A stretch of 64,000 nt of DNA from Paracoccus sp. S1E-3 (GCF_013868135.1 NZ_JACEMU010000004.1:1550001-1614000), one strand, 5' to 3'; positions 29,619 to 41,087 are shown, counted from the stretch's first letter. The notes: a model not told the origin generated them from the letters alone. Numbers and translations are program-made.

Positions 29619-31064
29619 TCATGCCTCCACGGTGCGAGACAGGCGCACCTCCTCGCCGTCCTGCTCCAGCCAGAAGCGGCGGATCAGGTTGGCGGCCACG
29701 GCCTGACGGTATTCGGCGCTGGCGCGCCAGTCGGACAGCGGCTGAAAATCACCGGCGACGGCATGGGCGGCAGCTTCGAACGTGTCACGGGCGAAGGGGC
29801 GGCCGCGCAGGGCGGCTTCGGCCTTTACCGCGCGCTTGGGGGTGCCGGCCATGCCGCCGAAGGCGAGGCGCGCCTCGGTGATGAGGCCGCGTTCCTCACG
29901 GATGAGGATACCCATGGCCACGGCTGTGATGTCGGAATAGGCGCGTTTCGACACCTTGTAGCCCGCAATCCGCGCGCCGTCCGGGCGGGGAACAACGATG
30001 CTTTCCAGAAACTCGCCCGGCTGGCGGTCCTGCTTGCCATATTCGATGAAGAACCCTTCCAGCGGGATCTCGCGCCGGCTGTTCCCGCGCCGCAGCACGA
30101 TCCGCGCATTCAGCGCGATCAGCAGCGGCGGCATTTCCCCGATAGGCGAGCCATTGGCGATATTGCCGCCGATGGTGCCCGCGTTGCGGACCTGCCATCC
30201 GCCGATGCGGGTCAGGTAATCGGTCAGCTCGGGCATGGTTTCGGCGATGATCGGCAGCAGCTCGGAATAGGTCACCCCCGCGCCGAGGCGGATCTCGTCG
30301 TCCGAAACGCTTACGCCCTTCATCAGATGGCCGATGAAGATGGCGGGCGCGATGGGGCGCAGGAATTTCGTCACCCACAGGCCCACATCGGTGGCCCCGG
30401 CGATCAGCGTCGCCCCCGGATTGTCCAGCAGCGCCTGCGCCAGTGCATCCTCGCTGGCGGGAAGAATGGTGCGCTTGCCGTCCTTGGACACTTCCGCACC
30501 CGCTGGAATGGCGGCCAGCCGCGCCGCCACCCCGTCCCGTTCCCGCGCCAGCGCGTCCATCGCCTGCCCGCCTGCCGCCGCCGCCGCGCGCGCCGCCTTC
30601 ACGATCGGTTCATATCCGGTGCAGCGGCACAGGTTGCCCTGAAGCGCGGTCTCGATCTCCACCACGGACGGGTCGCCGTTCTCCATCCACAGCCCGTAAA
30701 GCGCCATGACGAAACCCGGCGTGCAGAAGCCGCATTGGCTGGCGTGATGGTCCACCATCGCCTGCTGGACCGGGTGCAGTCCAGCACCTTTGGGCGACAG
30801 ATGCTCGATCGTCACGATATGGCAGCCATGGCAGGCGGCCAGAAAGCGGATGCAGGCATTCACCGGTTCATAGCGCAGCGCGCCGTTCCGCAGCCGCCCC
30901 GCCAACACCGTGCAGGCCCCGCAATCGCCCTCGGCGCAGCCCTCCTTGGTGCCGGTCAGACGGCGCGACAGCCGCAGGAAATCCAGCAGCGTTTCGTCCG
31001 GGGCGACCTCGGTCAGGGTGATTTCGGTGTCGTTCAGCAGGAATCGGATGGGATGGCTGGTCAT
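29619..31064 (-). CDS. xdhA: Xanthine dehydrogenase FeS/FAD subunit
   Basis: A 481-residue subunit. Residues 1-165 bind two 2Fe-2S clusters: C43, C48, C51 and C71 (KEGCAEGDCGACT), then C111, C114, C146 and C148 (CGFCTPGF, NLCRCTGYEPI). Residues about 190-350 are the FAD domain (ATLIAGATDVGLWV, RNAGTIGGNIANGSPIGEMPP), followed by the CO-dehydrogenase-type C-terminal domain. It passes electrons from the Mo subunit to NAD+. It starts 78 bases after urtE, so urt, xdh, the DUF1003 gene and guaD may share a transcript. Confidence 0.97.
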   Translation of the reverse strand: MTSHPIRFLLNDTEITLTEVAPDETLLDFLRLSRRLTGTKEGCAEGDCGACTVLAGRLRNGALRYEPVNACIRFLAACHGCHIVTIEHLSPKGAGLHPVQQAMVDHHASQCGFCTPGFVMALYGLWMENGDPSVVEIETALQGNLCRCTGYEPIVKAARAAAAAGGQAMDALARERDGVAARLAAIPAGAEVSKDGKRTILPASEDALAQALLDNPGATLIAGATDVGLWVTKFLRPIAPAIFIGHLMKGVSVSDDEIRLGAGVTYSELLPIIAETMPELTDYLTRIGGWQVRNAGTIGGNIANGSPIGEMPPLLIALNARIVLRRGNSRREIPLEGFFIEYGKQDRQPGEFLESIVVPRPDGARIAGYKVSKRAYSDITAVAMGILIREERGLITEARLAFGGMAGTPKRAVKAEAALRGRPFARDTFEAAAHAVAGDFQPLSDWRASAEYRQAVAANLIRRFWLEQDGEEVRLSRTVEA

Positions 31065-31142
31065 AAGCTTGCTCTGGCGTCCAAGCCTTCAGCATCCAAC
31101 TTCTGAGCCGCAAGATAAAGGCCCCCGCGCCTGCCCTTTCGA

Positions 31143-31850
31143 TCAGGCCGCGGCCAGCCCAGCCAGACGCCCATGCAGGGCTTCCCGGCTGACCTGCTCG
31201 CGGCTGCCCGACAGCACCACCTGCCCGCGTTCCATCAGCGCGAAGCTGTCGCCGAGATCCCAGGCGAAATCGAAATACTGCTCGACCAGAACAATCGCCA
31301 TGTCGCCACGATCGCGTAAGCCCGCAATGACGCGGCCGATCTGGGCGATGATATTGGGCTGGATGCCCTCGGTCGGTTCGTCCATCAGCAGCACCTTGGG
31401 GCGGATCACCAGCGCGCGGGCGATGGCGAGTTGCTGCTGCTGGCCGCCCGACAGATCGCCGCCGCGCCGATGGGCCATTTCCGCCAGCACCGGGAAACTG
31501 TCATAGATCTCATCGGGCACGCGGCGCTGCCCTGCGGGAAGGCAGCCAAAGCCGGTTTCCAGATTCTCGCGCACCGTCAGCAGCGGAAAGATCGCCCGGC
31601 CCTGCGGGACATAGCCGACCCCGCGCCGCGCCATCTCCTGCGCCGTCACCCGACCAAGACGCGCGCCCATCAGCCGCAATTCGCCGCCCGCCCGGGGATG
31701 CCGCCCGGCCAGCAGGTTCATCAGCGAGGTCTTGCCGACCCCGTTATTGCCCATCACGCAGGTCACGCGCCCCGGTTCTGCGCGCAGCGAGACCCCGTGC
31801 AGGATCCGGCTGCTGCCATAGGACAGGGTGACGTTTTCAGCCTCGATCAT
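31143..31850 (-). CDS. urtE: Urea ABC importer ATPase UrtE
   Basis: A 235-residue branched-chain-type ATPase: Walker A GNNGVGKT (34-41), signature LSGGQQQQLAIARALV near 138, and Walker B LLMDEPTEGIQPNII near 158. The EPTEGIQPNII sequence is a hallmark of UrtE rather than LivF. It is the last gene of urtABCDE and drives uptake of urea from the periplasm. Confidence 0.95.
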   Translation of the reverse strand: MIEAENVTLSYGSSRILHGVSLRAEPGRVTCVMGNNGVGKTSLMNLLAGRHPRAGGELRLMGARLGRVTAQEMARRGVGYVPQGRAIFPLLTVRENLETGFGCLPAGQRRVPDEIYDSFPVLAEMAHRRGGDLSGGQQQQLAIARALVIRPKVLLMDEPTEGIQPNIIAQIGRVIAGLRDRGDMAIVLVEQYFDFAWDLGDSFALMERGQVVLSGSREQVSREALHGRLAGLAAA

Positions 31851-31851
31851 C

Positions 31852-32592
31852 TCAGCGCCCCAGATAGACTTCGATCACGTCGGGATTGGCGGATACGTGG
31901 TCCAGCGACCCCTCGGCCAGCACCGCGCCCTGATGCAGCACCGTCACCTTGCAGTTCAGGCGGCGCACGAACTCCATGTCATGTTCGACCACCACCACGG
32001 CGCGGGTTCCGGCCAGCCGGCGCAAAAGCGTGGTGGTCTGTTCGCGTTCGGCCAGCGTCATGCCGGCGGCGGGTTCATCGACCAGCAGCAGGCGCGGTTC
32101 CTGCGCCAGCAGCATGCCGATTTCCAGCCATTGCTTCTGGCCGTGCGACAGCTCACCCGCCTTGCGCAGAAGCTGTCCGGCCAGCCCGACCTCTGCGGCA
32201 AGTTCCGCGACGCGCGCGTCCGAGGCGCTGCCAGGACGCCAGAACAGCACCGCGAACGGCCCGCGCGGGGCCTTCAGCGCCATGGTCAGGTTGTCCGCGA
32301 CGCTCTGATCCTCGAACACGGTCGGGCGCTGGAATTTTCGGCCGATGCCCTCGCGGGCGATCTGCGCCTCGGACAGGCGCAGCAGCGAGCGCGAGAACTC
32401 GCCCCAGCGGACCTGCCCCTCATCCGGGCGGGTCTTGCCGGTCACGATGTCCATGAAGGTGGTCTTGCCGGCCCCGTTCGGGCCGATGATGGCGCGCAAC
32501 TCCGCCGCGCCGATAGAGAAGGACAGGTTGTTGATCGCCCTGAACCCGTCGAAACTTTTCGAGATGCCCGAGACCTCCAGAAGCGCACTCAT
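31852..32592 (-). CDS. urtD: Urea ABC importer ATPase UrtD
   Basis: A 246-residue LivG-type ATPase with Walker A GPNGAGKTTFMD near residue 42, a TGKTRPDEG segment, signature LSHGQKQWLEIGMLLAQ near 146 and Walker B LLLVDEPAAGMT. LSHGQKQWLEIGM and the TGKTRPD segment mark UrtD. The ATG overlaps the urtC stop by 4 bases; a longer upstream frame is spurious. It forms the ATPase heterodimer with UrtE. Confidence 0.95.
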   Translation of the reverse strand: MSALLEVSGISKSFDGFRAINNLSFSIGAAELRAIIGPNGAGKTTFMDIVTGKTRPDEGQVRWGEFSRSLLRLSEAQIAREGIGRKFQRPTVFEDQSVADNLTMALKAPRGPFAVLFWRPGSASDARVAELAAEVGLAGQLLRKAGELSHGQKQWLEIGMLLAQEPRLLLVDEPAAGMTLAEREQTTTLLRRLAGTRAVVVVEHDMEFVRRLNCKVTVLHQGAVLAEGSLDHVSANPDVIEVYLGR

Positions 32593-33812
32593 GCCTCGGC
32601 CTCCCGTTCGCGCAGGGCGCCCAGATCGGGGCCGAGATCGGCGCCGTGCCGCTTCGGTGCGCGCAGCCCCGCGACGGCGTCGATGATCGAGGAGAGCCCC
32701 TTCGGCGCGAACAGCGTCACCAGCACGAAGGCCACCCCCAGCAGCACCTGCCACCAGTCGACCCAGTGGATCGTATAAAAGCCAAGGTTCAGGTCTGGGG
32801 CCTTGCCGCCGGTGAACCAGCTTGACAGCAGCGATACGAACACCGCACCGATCACCGCGCCATACAGCCGCCCGCGCCCGCCGATGGCGACCCAGACGGC
32901 GAGGTAGATGGACGCGATCGGCGCCAGTTCCGCCGGGTTGATGATCCCGGCCTGCGGGTAATAAAGCGCGCCGGCGATGGCGCAGATCATCGCCGACAGG
33001 GTGAAGACGAACAGCTTATAGCCCTCGACCGAATAGCCGAGGAAGCGGACGCGGGCCTCGTCATCGCGGATGGCGCGGATCACGCTGCCGAACTTGCCGC
33101 TGACCAGCCAGCTTGCCAGCACATAGCAAAGCCCGAGCGCGGCGGCCGAGGCCCAGAGAAACCAGATCGAGAGGGTGGATTGCGGCACATCCGTCAGGCC
33201 GGGGATGTTCTGCAGCCCCGACAGGCCGTTATTGCCGCGAAAGCCGCTGTCGTTCTGGAACAGCCACAAAGCCAGCGCCAGCGTCATCGCCTGGGTCAGG
33301 ATCGACAGATAGACCCCATTGACCCGCGACCGGAAGGCCAGCCAGCCGAACAGGAAGGCGAAGATACCGGGCACCGCGAGAACCAGCAGAAGCTGGATGG
33401 GCAGGCTGCCGGCGAAGCTCCATGTCAGGGGCAGGTCACTGGAACCGACGACGCCGAAGATCTGGCTGGCGATGCCCTGCCGGATTTCGTCCGGGGTGGC
33501 GGGGATGGGCGCGTTGGCCAGCGTCGCGGTGACGATTTCCGCCGTGCGCGCATACATCAGCCACATCCCGATCATGTAGCCGCCAAGGGCGAAGAACGCC
33601 ATGTGCCCCAGGGACAGGATGCCGGCATAGCCCCAGACCAGATCCATCGCCAGCGCGGCGAGCGCCAGACACAGGGTCTTGCCCAGCAGCTTGACGGTCG
33701 AGGTTGGCACCGCCCCGGTCCCGTAAGCCTGCGACAACAGCGTGATGGCGAGGGTAAAGACCGCCAGCACCGCCAGAAAGATCAGCACCGAGGGATATTT
33801 GCGGATCAGCAT
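32589..33812 (-). CDS. urtC: Urea ABC importer permease UrtC
   Basis: A 407-residue LivM-type permease with about ten membrane segments. Typical UrtC features are DLVWGYAGILSLGHMAFFALGGYMIGMWLM near residue 58, FRGNNGLSGLQN near 191 and AVWVAIGGRGRLYGAVIGA near 305. It begins 3 bases after urtB ends. The charged C-terminal tail (about 25 residues rich in Arg and Glu) is cytoplasmic. Confidence 0.95.
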   Translation of the reverse strand: MLIRKYPSVLIFLAVLAVFTLAITLLSQAYGTGAVPTSTVKLLGKTLCLALAALAMDLVWGYAGILSLGHMAFFALGGYMIGMWLMYARTAEIVTATLANAPIPATPDEIRQGIASQIFGVVGSSDLPLTWSFAGSLPIQLLLVLAVPGIFAFLFGWLAFRSRVNGVYLSILTQAMTLALALWLFQNDSGFRGNNGLSGLQNIPGLTDVPQSTLSIWFLWASAAALGLCYVLASWLVSGKFGSVIRAIRDDEARVRFLGYSVEGYKLFVFTLSAMICAIAGALYYPQAGIINPAELAPIASIYLAVWVAIGGRGRLYGAVIGAVFVSLLSSWFTGGKAPDLNLGFYTIHWVDWWQVLLGVAFVLVTLFAPKGLSSIIDAVAGLRAPKRHGADLGPDLGALREREAEA

Positions 33813-33815
33813 GGT

Positions 33816-35717
33816 TCAGCCCTCGACGAAGCGGCCACGGGTCGGGAAGATCCCGCGCGGCCGGAACTGGATGAAGATGATGATGAACAGGATCATCCAG
33901 GTCTGCGCGGCCAGCGTATTGGCCGGGTTCAGCACCTCGATCCCCTTCTGCAGCCCGCCGATCAGCGCCGCCCCCGCCAGCGTGCCCCAGATATTGCCGA
34001 CCCCGCCCACGACCACGGTCATGAAGCTTTGCACGATATAGCCCTGCCCCAGTTCCGAGGTGACCTGCGCGAACAGCCCGATGGCCACGCCCGCGATGCC
34101 CGCGATGCCGGACCCAAGGCCAAAGGTCAGCATCGCCACCCGGTCCGGGTTGATGCCCATCGACGCCGCCATGCCGGGGTTCTGCGTGACCGCGCGCATG
34201 TTCAGCCCCAGCCGGGTGCGTTTTGTGATGAACAGGAACAGGCACAGAAACAGCAGCGCCAGCACGAAGATGGCGACGCGGATGGTGGAAATCTGGACGA
34301 TCTCGCCAAAGCCCACGGAGCCGCCAAGCCAGTCCGGCGCGGTCAGCGGGCGGGCCTGGGTGCCGAAGATGTTCTTGGCCAGTTGCTGCAGCGCGATGGA
34401 GACGCCGAAGGTGGCCAGCAAGGTCTCCAGCGGGCGTTTCGCCAGATGGCGGATGACCAGCCGATACAGCACCACCCCCGCCAGCGCGGTGACAAGAAAA
34501 GCCATGGGCAGCGCCACCACCAGCGACAATGTGCGGTTGGCGATGAAGCCCTGCACGACATAGCCGGTATAGGCGCCCATCATGATGAACTCGCCATGGG
34601 CCATGTTGATGACTCCCATCACCCCGAAGGTGATCGCCAGCCCGATTGCCGCCAGAAAATAGATCGAGGCCAAGGACAGCGCATCCAGCGCCAGATCGAC
34701 GCCCTGCTGGGCTCGTTCGCGCAGGACAAGGCCGTTCAGCGCCGCGCGGGCGGCATCCGTCACCTCGGGCGACGGCTCGGTGTAAAGATCGGCAAAGATG
34801 TTCGCCGCCAGCGCCGCATCGACCTGATCGGCGCTTGCGGCGGGACGGACCGCGCCGGCAGCGGCAAGCGCACGATAGGCGCGGTCGCGGGCATCCGGGC
34901 TGTCGAGATTGGCGACGGGGATATTGCCGACCTGCCCGTCCTGAAGATGGGCCGAGAGCGCGGCTTTCTGTTCGGCATCGCTGAGCCGAGGGGCCGCAAG
35001 ACCCGCATCGACCAGCAGGCGATAGGCCGCGGCCTCGGTCAGCTCGGTCCCGATGCTCAATTGCCGCGCGACATTCGCGCCTTCCGGTAAGGCCGGACCG
35101 GCGAAACGGGTGGTGGTCAGAATGGGGTTCAAGACCGCCTGCACATCGCTGCCGCTATCGCCAGCGAACCCCTCGATGGCGGCGACCCGTGCCGCCGGTT
35201 CGGGATCGAAACGGATGGTCAGCAGGCGCTCCAGCCGCTGCTTGCGGGCGGCGAGGACGGGATCGGGATCGTCCAATGCCGCACGCAGCGCCGGCAGATG
35301 TTCGGCCGTGGCGTCCCGCGCCAGCGCATCCAGCGCGGCGCGGCGGCGGCCCATATCGGGATCGGCCAGTTGCGCCGGCACCAGCGCCGCCGCGATCAGC
35401 CCGCGCACGCCGGAATTGGGTTTCAGCGCCTTCGCCTCACCCGCGAGCGGGGCACCGGTGACGGCATCCGTGGCCGCGTCGCCCTCGATGATCGCGAAGC
35501 GGCCATCATCGGTCAGACCCAGCCGTCGATCCCCCCATGCCTCCAGAAACGCGACCGCGCCGTCGCCGCTGGCCGCGATCTCCGCAATGACCGGGCCGAT
35601 CGTCTGGCGCGAGGGCTTTTCGATCTGCGCCCGGTTGGCGGCGAGCACCGCTTCCAGATCCTGCGCCCAGGCGGGTAGCGCAAAGATCAGCAGCAGGCAA
35701 AGGAAGATACGGCGCAT
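33816..35717 (-). CDS. urtB: Urea ABC importer permease UrtB, with long periplasmic N-terminal domain
   Basis: A 633-residue protein. A signal peptide of about 18 residues (ending PAWAQ) precedes some 320 residues of soluble helical repeats with HEAT-like character, then the LivH-type permease domain (IYFLAAIGLAITFGVMGVINMAHGEFIMMGAY near residue 364 and VVVGGVGNIWGTLAGAALIGG near 567). This long N-terminus is usual for proteobacterial UrtB; its function is not established. The ATG at 35717 has AAAGGG 7 bases upstream. It forms the urea channel with UrtC. Confidence 0.95.
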   Translation of the reverse strand: MRRIFLCLLLIFALPAWAQDLEAVLAANRAQIEKPSRQTIGPVIAEIAASGDGAVAFLEAWGDRRLGLTDDGRFAIIEGDAATDAVTGAPLAGEAKALKPNSGVRGLIAAALVPAQLADPDMGRRRAALDALARDATAEHLPALRAALDDPDPVLAARKQRLERLLTIRFDPEPAARVAAIEGFAGDSGSDVQAVLNPILTTTRFAGPALPEGANVARQLSIGTELTEAAAYRLLVDAGLAAPRLSDAEQKAALSAHLQDGQVGNIPVANLDSPDARDRAYRALAAAGAVRPAASADQVDAALAANIFADLYTEPSPEVTDAARAALNGLVLRERAQQGVDLALDALSLASIYFLAAIGLAITFGVMGVINMAHGEFIMMGAYTGYVVQGFIANRTLSLVVALPMAFLVTALAGVVLYRLVIRHLAKRPLETLLATFGVSIALQQLAKNIFGTQARPLTAPDWLGGSVGFGEIVQISTIRVAIFVLALLFLCLFLFITKRTRLGLNMRAVTQNPGMAASMGINPDRVAMLTFGLGSGIAGIAGVAIGLFAQVTSELGQGYIVQSFMTVVVGGVGNIWGTLAGAALIGGLQKGIEVLNPANTLAAQTWMILFIIIFIQFRPRGIFPTRGRFVEG

Positions 35718-35788
35718 GACGGCCCTTTCAATTCGCGGGATGCGGGGCGCGGCCTGCAGGCCGCGCCAGCCTGACGGAGATGCGCCGG

Positions 35789-37072
35789 TCAGTAATTCGA
35801 CTGCACCTGCACGCAGCTGTTGGTCTGGGTGTTGAACATGCCGCATTTCTTGCCCGGCCAGTCGGCCTCCAGCACGGCGCTGTCGGGGAGGAAATCGGTC
35901 CATGCGTCGCCCGGCACCGGGTCGGTCTGGCTGACGATATCGAACTGGCCATCCTCGCGGATTTCACCGATCAGCACCGGCTTGGTCAGGTGATGGTTCG
36001 GCAGGACTTTTGCCATTGTGCCGGTCAGGTTCGGCACCTCGACCCCGACGATGGCGTCAAGCACCGCGTCCGTATCGGTCGTCCCGGCCTTTTCGACCGC
36101 TTTCACCCAGGCGTTGAAGCCGATCATCGTGGCCTCCATCGGGTCGTTGGTCACCCGCTTCGGATCGCCGGTGAATTTCTTCCATTCCTCGATGAAGGCC
36201 TTGTTTTCGGGGGTGTCGGCGCTTTCAAAGTAATTCCACGCCGCCAGATGGCCGGTGAGGTTCGTGGTATCCAGACCCGAAAGCTCCTCCTCACCCACCG
36301 AGAAGGCCATGACCGGAATGTCATCGGCGCTGACGCCCGCCGCCGCCAGTTCTTTGTAGAAACCGACATTGGCATCGCCATTGATGGTCGAGACCACCCC
36401 GACCTTCTTGCCGTCCTTCCCCAGCGCGACCACATCGGCCACGATCTTCGACCAGTCCGAATGCCCGAAGGGGGTGTAATTGACGAAAATATCGTCCTGC
36501 GCGACGCCGTTATCCTTCAGATAAGCTTCCAGAATGGTGTTGGTGGTGCGCGGATAGACGTAATCGGTGCCCAGCAGCGCCCATTTTTCCACGCCCAGTT
36601 CGTCGGCCATGTAATCCACCGCCGGGATCGCCTGCTGGTTCGGGGCGGCGCCGGTATAGATCACGTTCTTGGACGATTCCTCGCCCTCGTATTGCACCGG
36701 ATAGAACAAGAGGCCGTTCAGCTCCTCGACCACCGGCAGCACGGATTTGCGCGATACGCTGGTCCAGCAGCCGAAGATCGCATCGACCCCCTGAACCGAG
36801 ATCAGCTCGCGCGCCTTTTCCGCAAACAGCGGCCAGTCCGAGGCCGGATCGACCACCACCGCCTCGATCTGCTTGCCCAGCAACCCGCCCTTGGCGTTCT
36901 GCTGTTCGACCAGCATCAGCACAGTGTCCTTCAGCGTGGTTTCCGAAATCGCCATCGTGCCCGACAGCGAATGCAAGACGCCGATCTTGATGGTGTCGTC
37001 TTGCGCCCACGCGCCCCCGGCCAGCACCAGACCCAAGGCCGAGCCCGCCATTATGGATTTCAATCCTTGCAT
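35789..37072 (-). CDS. urtA: Urea ABC importer binding protein UrtA
   Basis: A 427-residue periplasmic binding protein with a signal peptide of about 23 residues (ending AGGAWA). The mature start DDTIKIGVLHSLSGTMAISETTLKD, the segment GCWTSVSRKSVLPVVEELNGLLFYPVQYEGEE and the C-terminal WPGKKCGMFNTQ are diagnostic for UrtA as against amide- or branched-chain amino-acid-binding relatives. A very good ribosome-binding site (AGAGGGAAGAAG) precedes the ATG. It is the first gene of the urt operon. Confidence 0.96.
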   Translation of the reverse strand: MQGLKSIMAGSALGLVLAGGAWAQDDTIKIGVLHSLSGTMAISETTLKDTVLMLVEQQNAKGGLLGKQIEAVVVDPASDWPLFAEKARELISVQGVDAIFGCWTSVSRKSVLPVVEELNGLLFYPVQYEGEESSKNVIYTGAAPNQQAIPAVDYMADELGVEKWALLGTDYVYPRTTNTILEAYLKDNGVAQDDIFVNYTPFGHSDWSKIVADVVALGKDGKKVGVVSTINGDANVGFYKELAAAGVSADDIPVMAFSVGEEELSGLDTTNLTGHLAAWNYFESADTPENKAFIEEWKKFTGDPKRVTNDPMEATMIGFNAWVKAVEKAGTTDTDAVLDAIVGVEVPNLTGTMAKVLPNHHLTKPVLIGEIREDGQFDIVSQTDPVPGDAWTDFLPDSAVLEADWPGKKCGMFNTQTNSCVQVQSNY

Positions 37073-37355
37073 CTTCTTCCCTCTCGGGCCGCAAAGATCC
37101 GCCCGCTTCCCGCCAGCGCGGCGCGGTGTTAAACCTTGGCGGCAACTTCGTTGCACCCGTGCGGCGGCGTCGTTTTCCAGGCGGAGGCCGTCGCACACTT
37201 CTGACCTTTTGGGCCGTTCGCCCTTGCAGAAGATCGGCTGGCGCGCTTTCAGGCAATCTTGCGAAGGCATCTTCGGGCAGCCAGCCCGCGAATGATGCAA
37301 TCGGCGCCAGTCCCGCCGCGCCCTGCCCGGTTTCGCGGCACGCCCTGCGCGATCC
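37073..37355. promoter_or_regulatory. Intergenic region before urtA, after ureG
   Basis: The 283-base gap between ureG and urtA, both on the minus strand, should hold the urt promoter. I looked for a sigma-54 pattern (GG-N10-GC) and NtrC sites expected for urea transport and found none convincing by eye. A short inverted repeat GAAG-GCAT-CTTC is at about 37263-37274. Confidence 0.35.
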
Positions 37356-37973
37356 CTAGCCGCGCGGGCGCAATCCACCCTCGCGGATGATGAATTCGGC
37401 GACATCTTCCGCGCCTTTGCCGTGGCGCAGCGCGGCCATCACCACCGGGCGCGGGCCGCGCGCGGCGCGGGCATCGCTTTCCAGCAAGTCGGCATCAACG
37501 CCCACATAAGGCGCGAGGTCGGTCTTGTTCACCACCAGCAGGTCAGACCGCGCCAGCCCCGGCCCTTTCTTGCGCGGAATGTCCTGCCCGGCCGCGGTGT
37601 CGATCACATAGATGGTCAGGTCGGCCAGTTCCGGGCTGAAGGTCGCGGCCAGATTGTCGCCGCCCGACTCGATCAGCACCAGCTCCAGATCCGGCAGCGC
37701 CGAGGTCAGTTCGGCAATCGCGGCGAGGTTGATGCTGGCATCCTCGCGGATCGCCGTATGGGGGCAGCCGCCGGTTTCGACCCCGCGCACCCGGTCCTGC
37801 GGCAGGACCTGGGCGCGCATCAGCGCCTCGGCATCCTCGCGGGTGTAGATGTCGTTGGTGATCACCGCCATGGACAGGCGCGGGGCCAGAAGGCGGGAAA
37901 GTTCGATGGTCAGCGTGGTCTTGCCAGCGCCCACGGGGCCGCCGATGCCGACGCGAAGGGGGCCATTCATCAT
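37356..37973 (-). CDS. ureG: Urease accessory GTPase UreG
   Basis: A 205-residue SIMIBI-class GTPase that delivers nickel to urease with UreE and drives activation. P-loop [11 protein letters not shown] (residues 11-21), [12 protein letters not shown] near 38, the nickel-binding CPH motif in [17 protein letters not shown] near 67, [15 protein letters not shown] near 101 and the NKTD guanine-specificity motif near 149 are all present. The ATG pair overlaps the ureF stop by 4 bases. Confidence 0.97.
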   Translation of the reverse strand: MMNGPLRVGIGGPVGAGKTTLTIELSRLLAPRLSMAVITNDIYTREDAEALMRAQVLPQDRVRGVETGGCPHTAIREDASINLAAIAELTSALPDLELVLIESGGDNLAATFSPELADLTIYVIDTAAGQDIPRKKGPGLARSDLLVVNKTDLAPYVGVDADLLESDARAARGPRPVVMAALRHGKGAEDVAEFIIREGGLRPRG

Positions 37974-38629
37974 GTGCGGAATATCCTTGTCTGCATGGTT
38001 TCGTGGCGGGCCTGCGCGAGGTCCGCGCCGATGGCGCAGCCGCCCAGATCGGCTTCGCTGGCCTCGGCGGCGCGGGCGGCCAATTGCAGGATCAGCGGCG
38101 AGAGCGCCGCCAGAATCCGCTGCCCTTCGGCCTGCCCAAGCGGCATGAAGCGCACCGCCGCCTGAATGAGGTTCAGCGCCTGCCCGTGCAGATATAGCGC
38201 GATCACCTCGGCGCGGGGCAGGTCCAGCCCCGACAGTGCCCGGCCCACGGCGACCGGCAGGGCGGCGGGCGCGTCGCTGCTGCCCGTCAGCGCGGCCGAG
38301 GTCGCCGCGAAGGCGCGGCCCTGTTCCAGCGTTTCGGTCAGCCTTTCGGCGGTCAGGCACATGGCGCGGGCCAGATCATCAAGGCCAAGATGATCCGCGC
38401 CGGGACGCAGCGACAGCGACAGGATCACCGCATCGGACCAGCCGCTGCCATATTCCAGCACGTCGCCCAGCCATTCCGCCAGCGCCGCGCCGTCGCCGAC
38501 CAGAGCCGCATCCATCGCCCATTCCAGCCCCTGCGCATAGGCAAAGGCCCCGGTCGGAAAGGCCGGGGACAGAAGCTGCACCGCCAGCAGGCGGGCGCCG
38601 TCAATGGGCGTGGCCAAAGGTCCGCCCAT
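37970..38629 (-). CDS. ureF: Urease accessory protein UreF
   Basis: A 219-residue UreF, which bridges the urease apoenzyme and UreG in the activation complex. Conserved features are [22 protein letters not shown] near residue 17 and [13 protein letters not shown] near 164. The ATG at 38629 overlaps ureE by 29 bases; a further ATG at 38665 with AAGG upstream would give 231 residues and a 65-base overlap, which is less likely. Confidence 0.93.
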   Translation of the reverse strand: MGGPLATPIDGARLLAVQLLSPAFPTGAFAYAQGLEWAMDAALVGDGAALAEWLGDVLEYGSGWSDAVILSLSLRPGADHLGLDDLARAMCLTAERLTETLEQGRAFAATSAALTGSSDAPAALPVAVGRALSGLDLPRAEVIALYLHGQALNLIQAAVRFMPLGQAEGQRILAALSPLILQLAARAAEASEADLGGCAIGADLAQARHETMQTRIFRT

Positions 38630-39068
38630 GGCCGTAGGCCCCGCCTTCGGGGCGGAAGGGGGCATAGCCCTTGGTCACCTTTGCGCCCAGCTTCAGCAGC
38701 ATGTCTTCCAGCACCGGATCGGCGCGGATGGTCAGATGATCCTCGGCCATTTCGCAGGGGCAATGGCGGTTGCCGATATGCCAGGCGAGGCGCGGCAGGT
38801 CGCCCTCGATCCGCAGCACGGGTTCATGGGCCTCGGCCACCTCGATGGCGTTGCCGTCGGCCAGCGCAAAGGCCGCACCGGGATCCAGACTGACGGTCTG
38901 CGGCAGATCGACCAGAAAAGCCGCGCCGCCTTCGGTCGCAAGGCGTTTGCGGCGCAGGCAGCGGGCGTCATAGTCCAGAACGACCCGCCCCACCACCTTG
39001 CGGCCATGGCCGCGCGGCAGCACCGCCACCGCCACGCCAAGTTCGTCCCCATGGGCCAGAAAATGCAT
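38601..39068 (-). CDS. ureE: Urease accessory nickel chaperone UreE
   Basis: A 155-residue UreE. The conserved RRKRLATEGGAAFLVDLPQ near residue 38 and LAWHIGNRHCPCEM near 93 (interface histidine that binds nickel) are present. The C-terminus is short with only three histidines ([11 protein letters not shown]), not the long His-rich tail of enteric UreE, so nickel storage capacity is probably modest. GGAGGT lies just upstream of the ATG. Confidence 0.95.
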   Translation of the reverse strand: MHFLAHGDELGVAVAVLPRGHGRKVVGRVVLDYDARCLRRKRLATEGGAAFLVDLPQTVSLDPGAAFALADGNAIEVAEAHEPVLRIEGDLPRLAWHIGNRHCPCEMAEDHLTIRADPVLEDMLLKLGAKVTKGYAPFRPEGGAYGHGRTFGHAH

Positions 39069-39079
39069 CAAGACCTCCG

Positions 39080-40772
<1,693 letters not shown>

Positions 40773-40783
<11 letters not shown>

Positions 40784-41087
40784 CGAGCACCCCCATCACA
40801 TGGCCGTTAAAGCCCCAGACCTCGCGGCCCCCGGCATAGGGGATCAGCCGCACCTCGCGCCGCTGGCCCGGCTCGAACCGGATCGCGGTGCCGGCGGGGA
40901 TGTCGAGGCGCATGCCGCGCGCCGCCACGCGGTCGAAATCCAACCCCGGATTGGTTTCGGCGAAATGGTAATGGCTGCCGACCTGCACCGGGCGGTCGCC
41001 GGTATTGGCGACCATCAGGGTGATCGCGGCGCGGCCGGCGTTCAGGGTGATGCGGCCCTCGGCCGGGATGATCTCGCCGGGATTCAT
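40773..41087 (-). CDS. ureB: Urease beta subunit
   Basis: A 104-residue urease beta subunit (usual about 101-110). It begins [19 protein letters not shown] and has the family block [20 protein letters not shown] near residue 35 and [17 protein letters not shown] near 63. It starts just past the UreJ/HupE stop, overlapping by a few bases in the order ureD-ureA-ureJ-ureB-ureC-ureE-ureF-ureG. The longer upstream frame is spurious. Confidence 0.96.

Noticed and set aside
26774..29881. A 1035-codon open frame on the plus strand across the DUF1003 and xdhB region
   Set aside because: It is antisense to xdhB, whose product is a complete and strongly conserved enzyme. The translated sequence is rich in His, Arg, Gln and Gly, typical of a shadow frame in GC-rich DNA, and has no recognisable domain.
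33180..35090. A 636-codon open frame on the plus strand opposite urtC and urtB
   Set aside because: It is antisense to two recognised permease genes and the translation is a low-complexity His/Arg/Gln/Asp-rich shadow.
37073..37355. Sigma-54/NtrC promoter for the urea importer
   Set aside because: I searched both strands by eye for GG-N10-GC with flanking consensus and for NtrC half-sites, and found none convincing.
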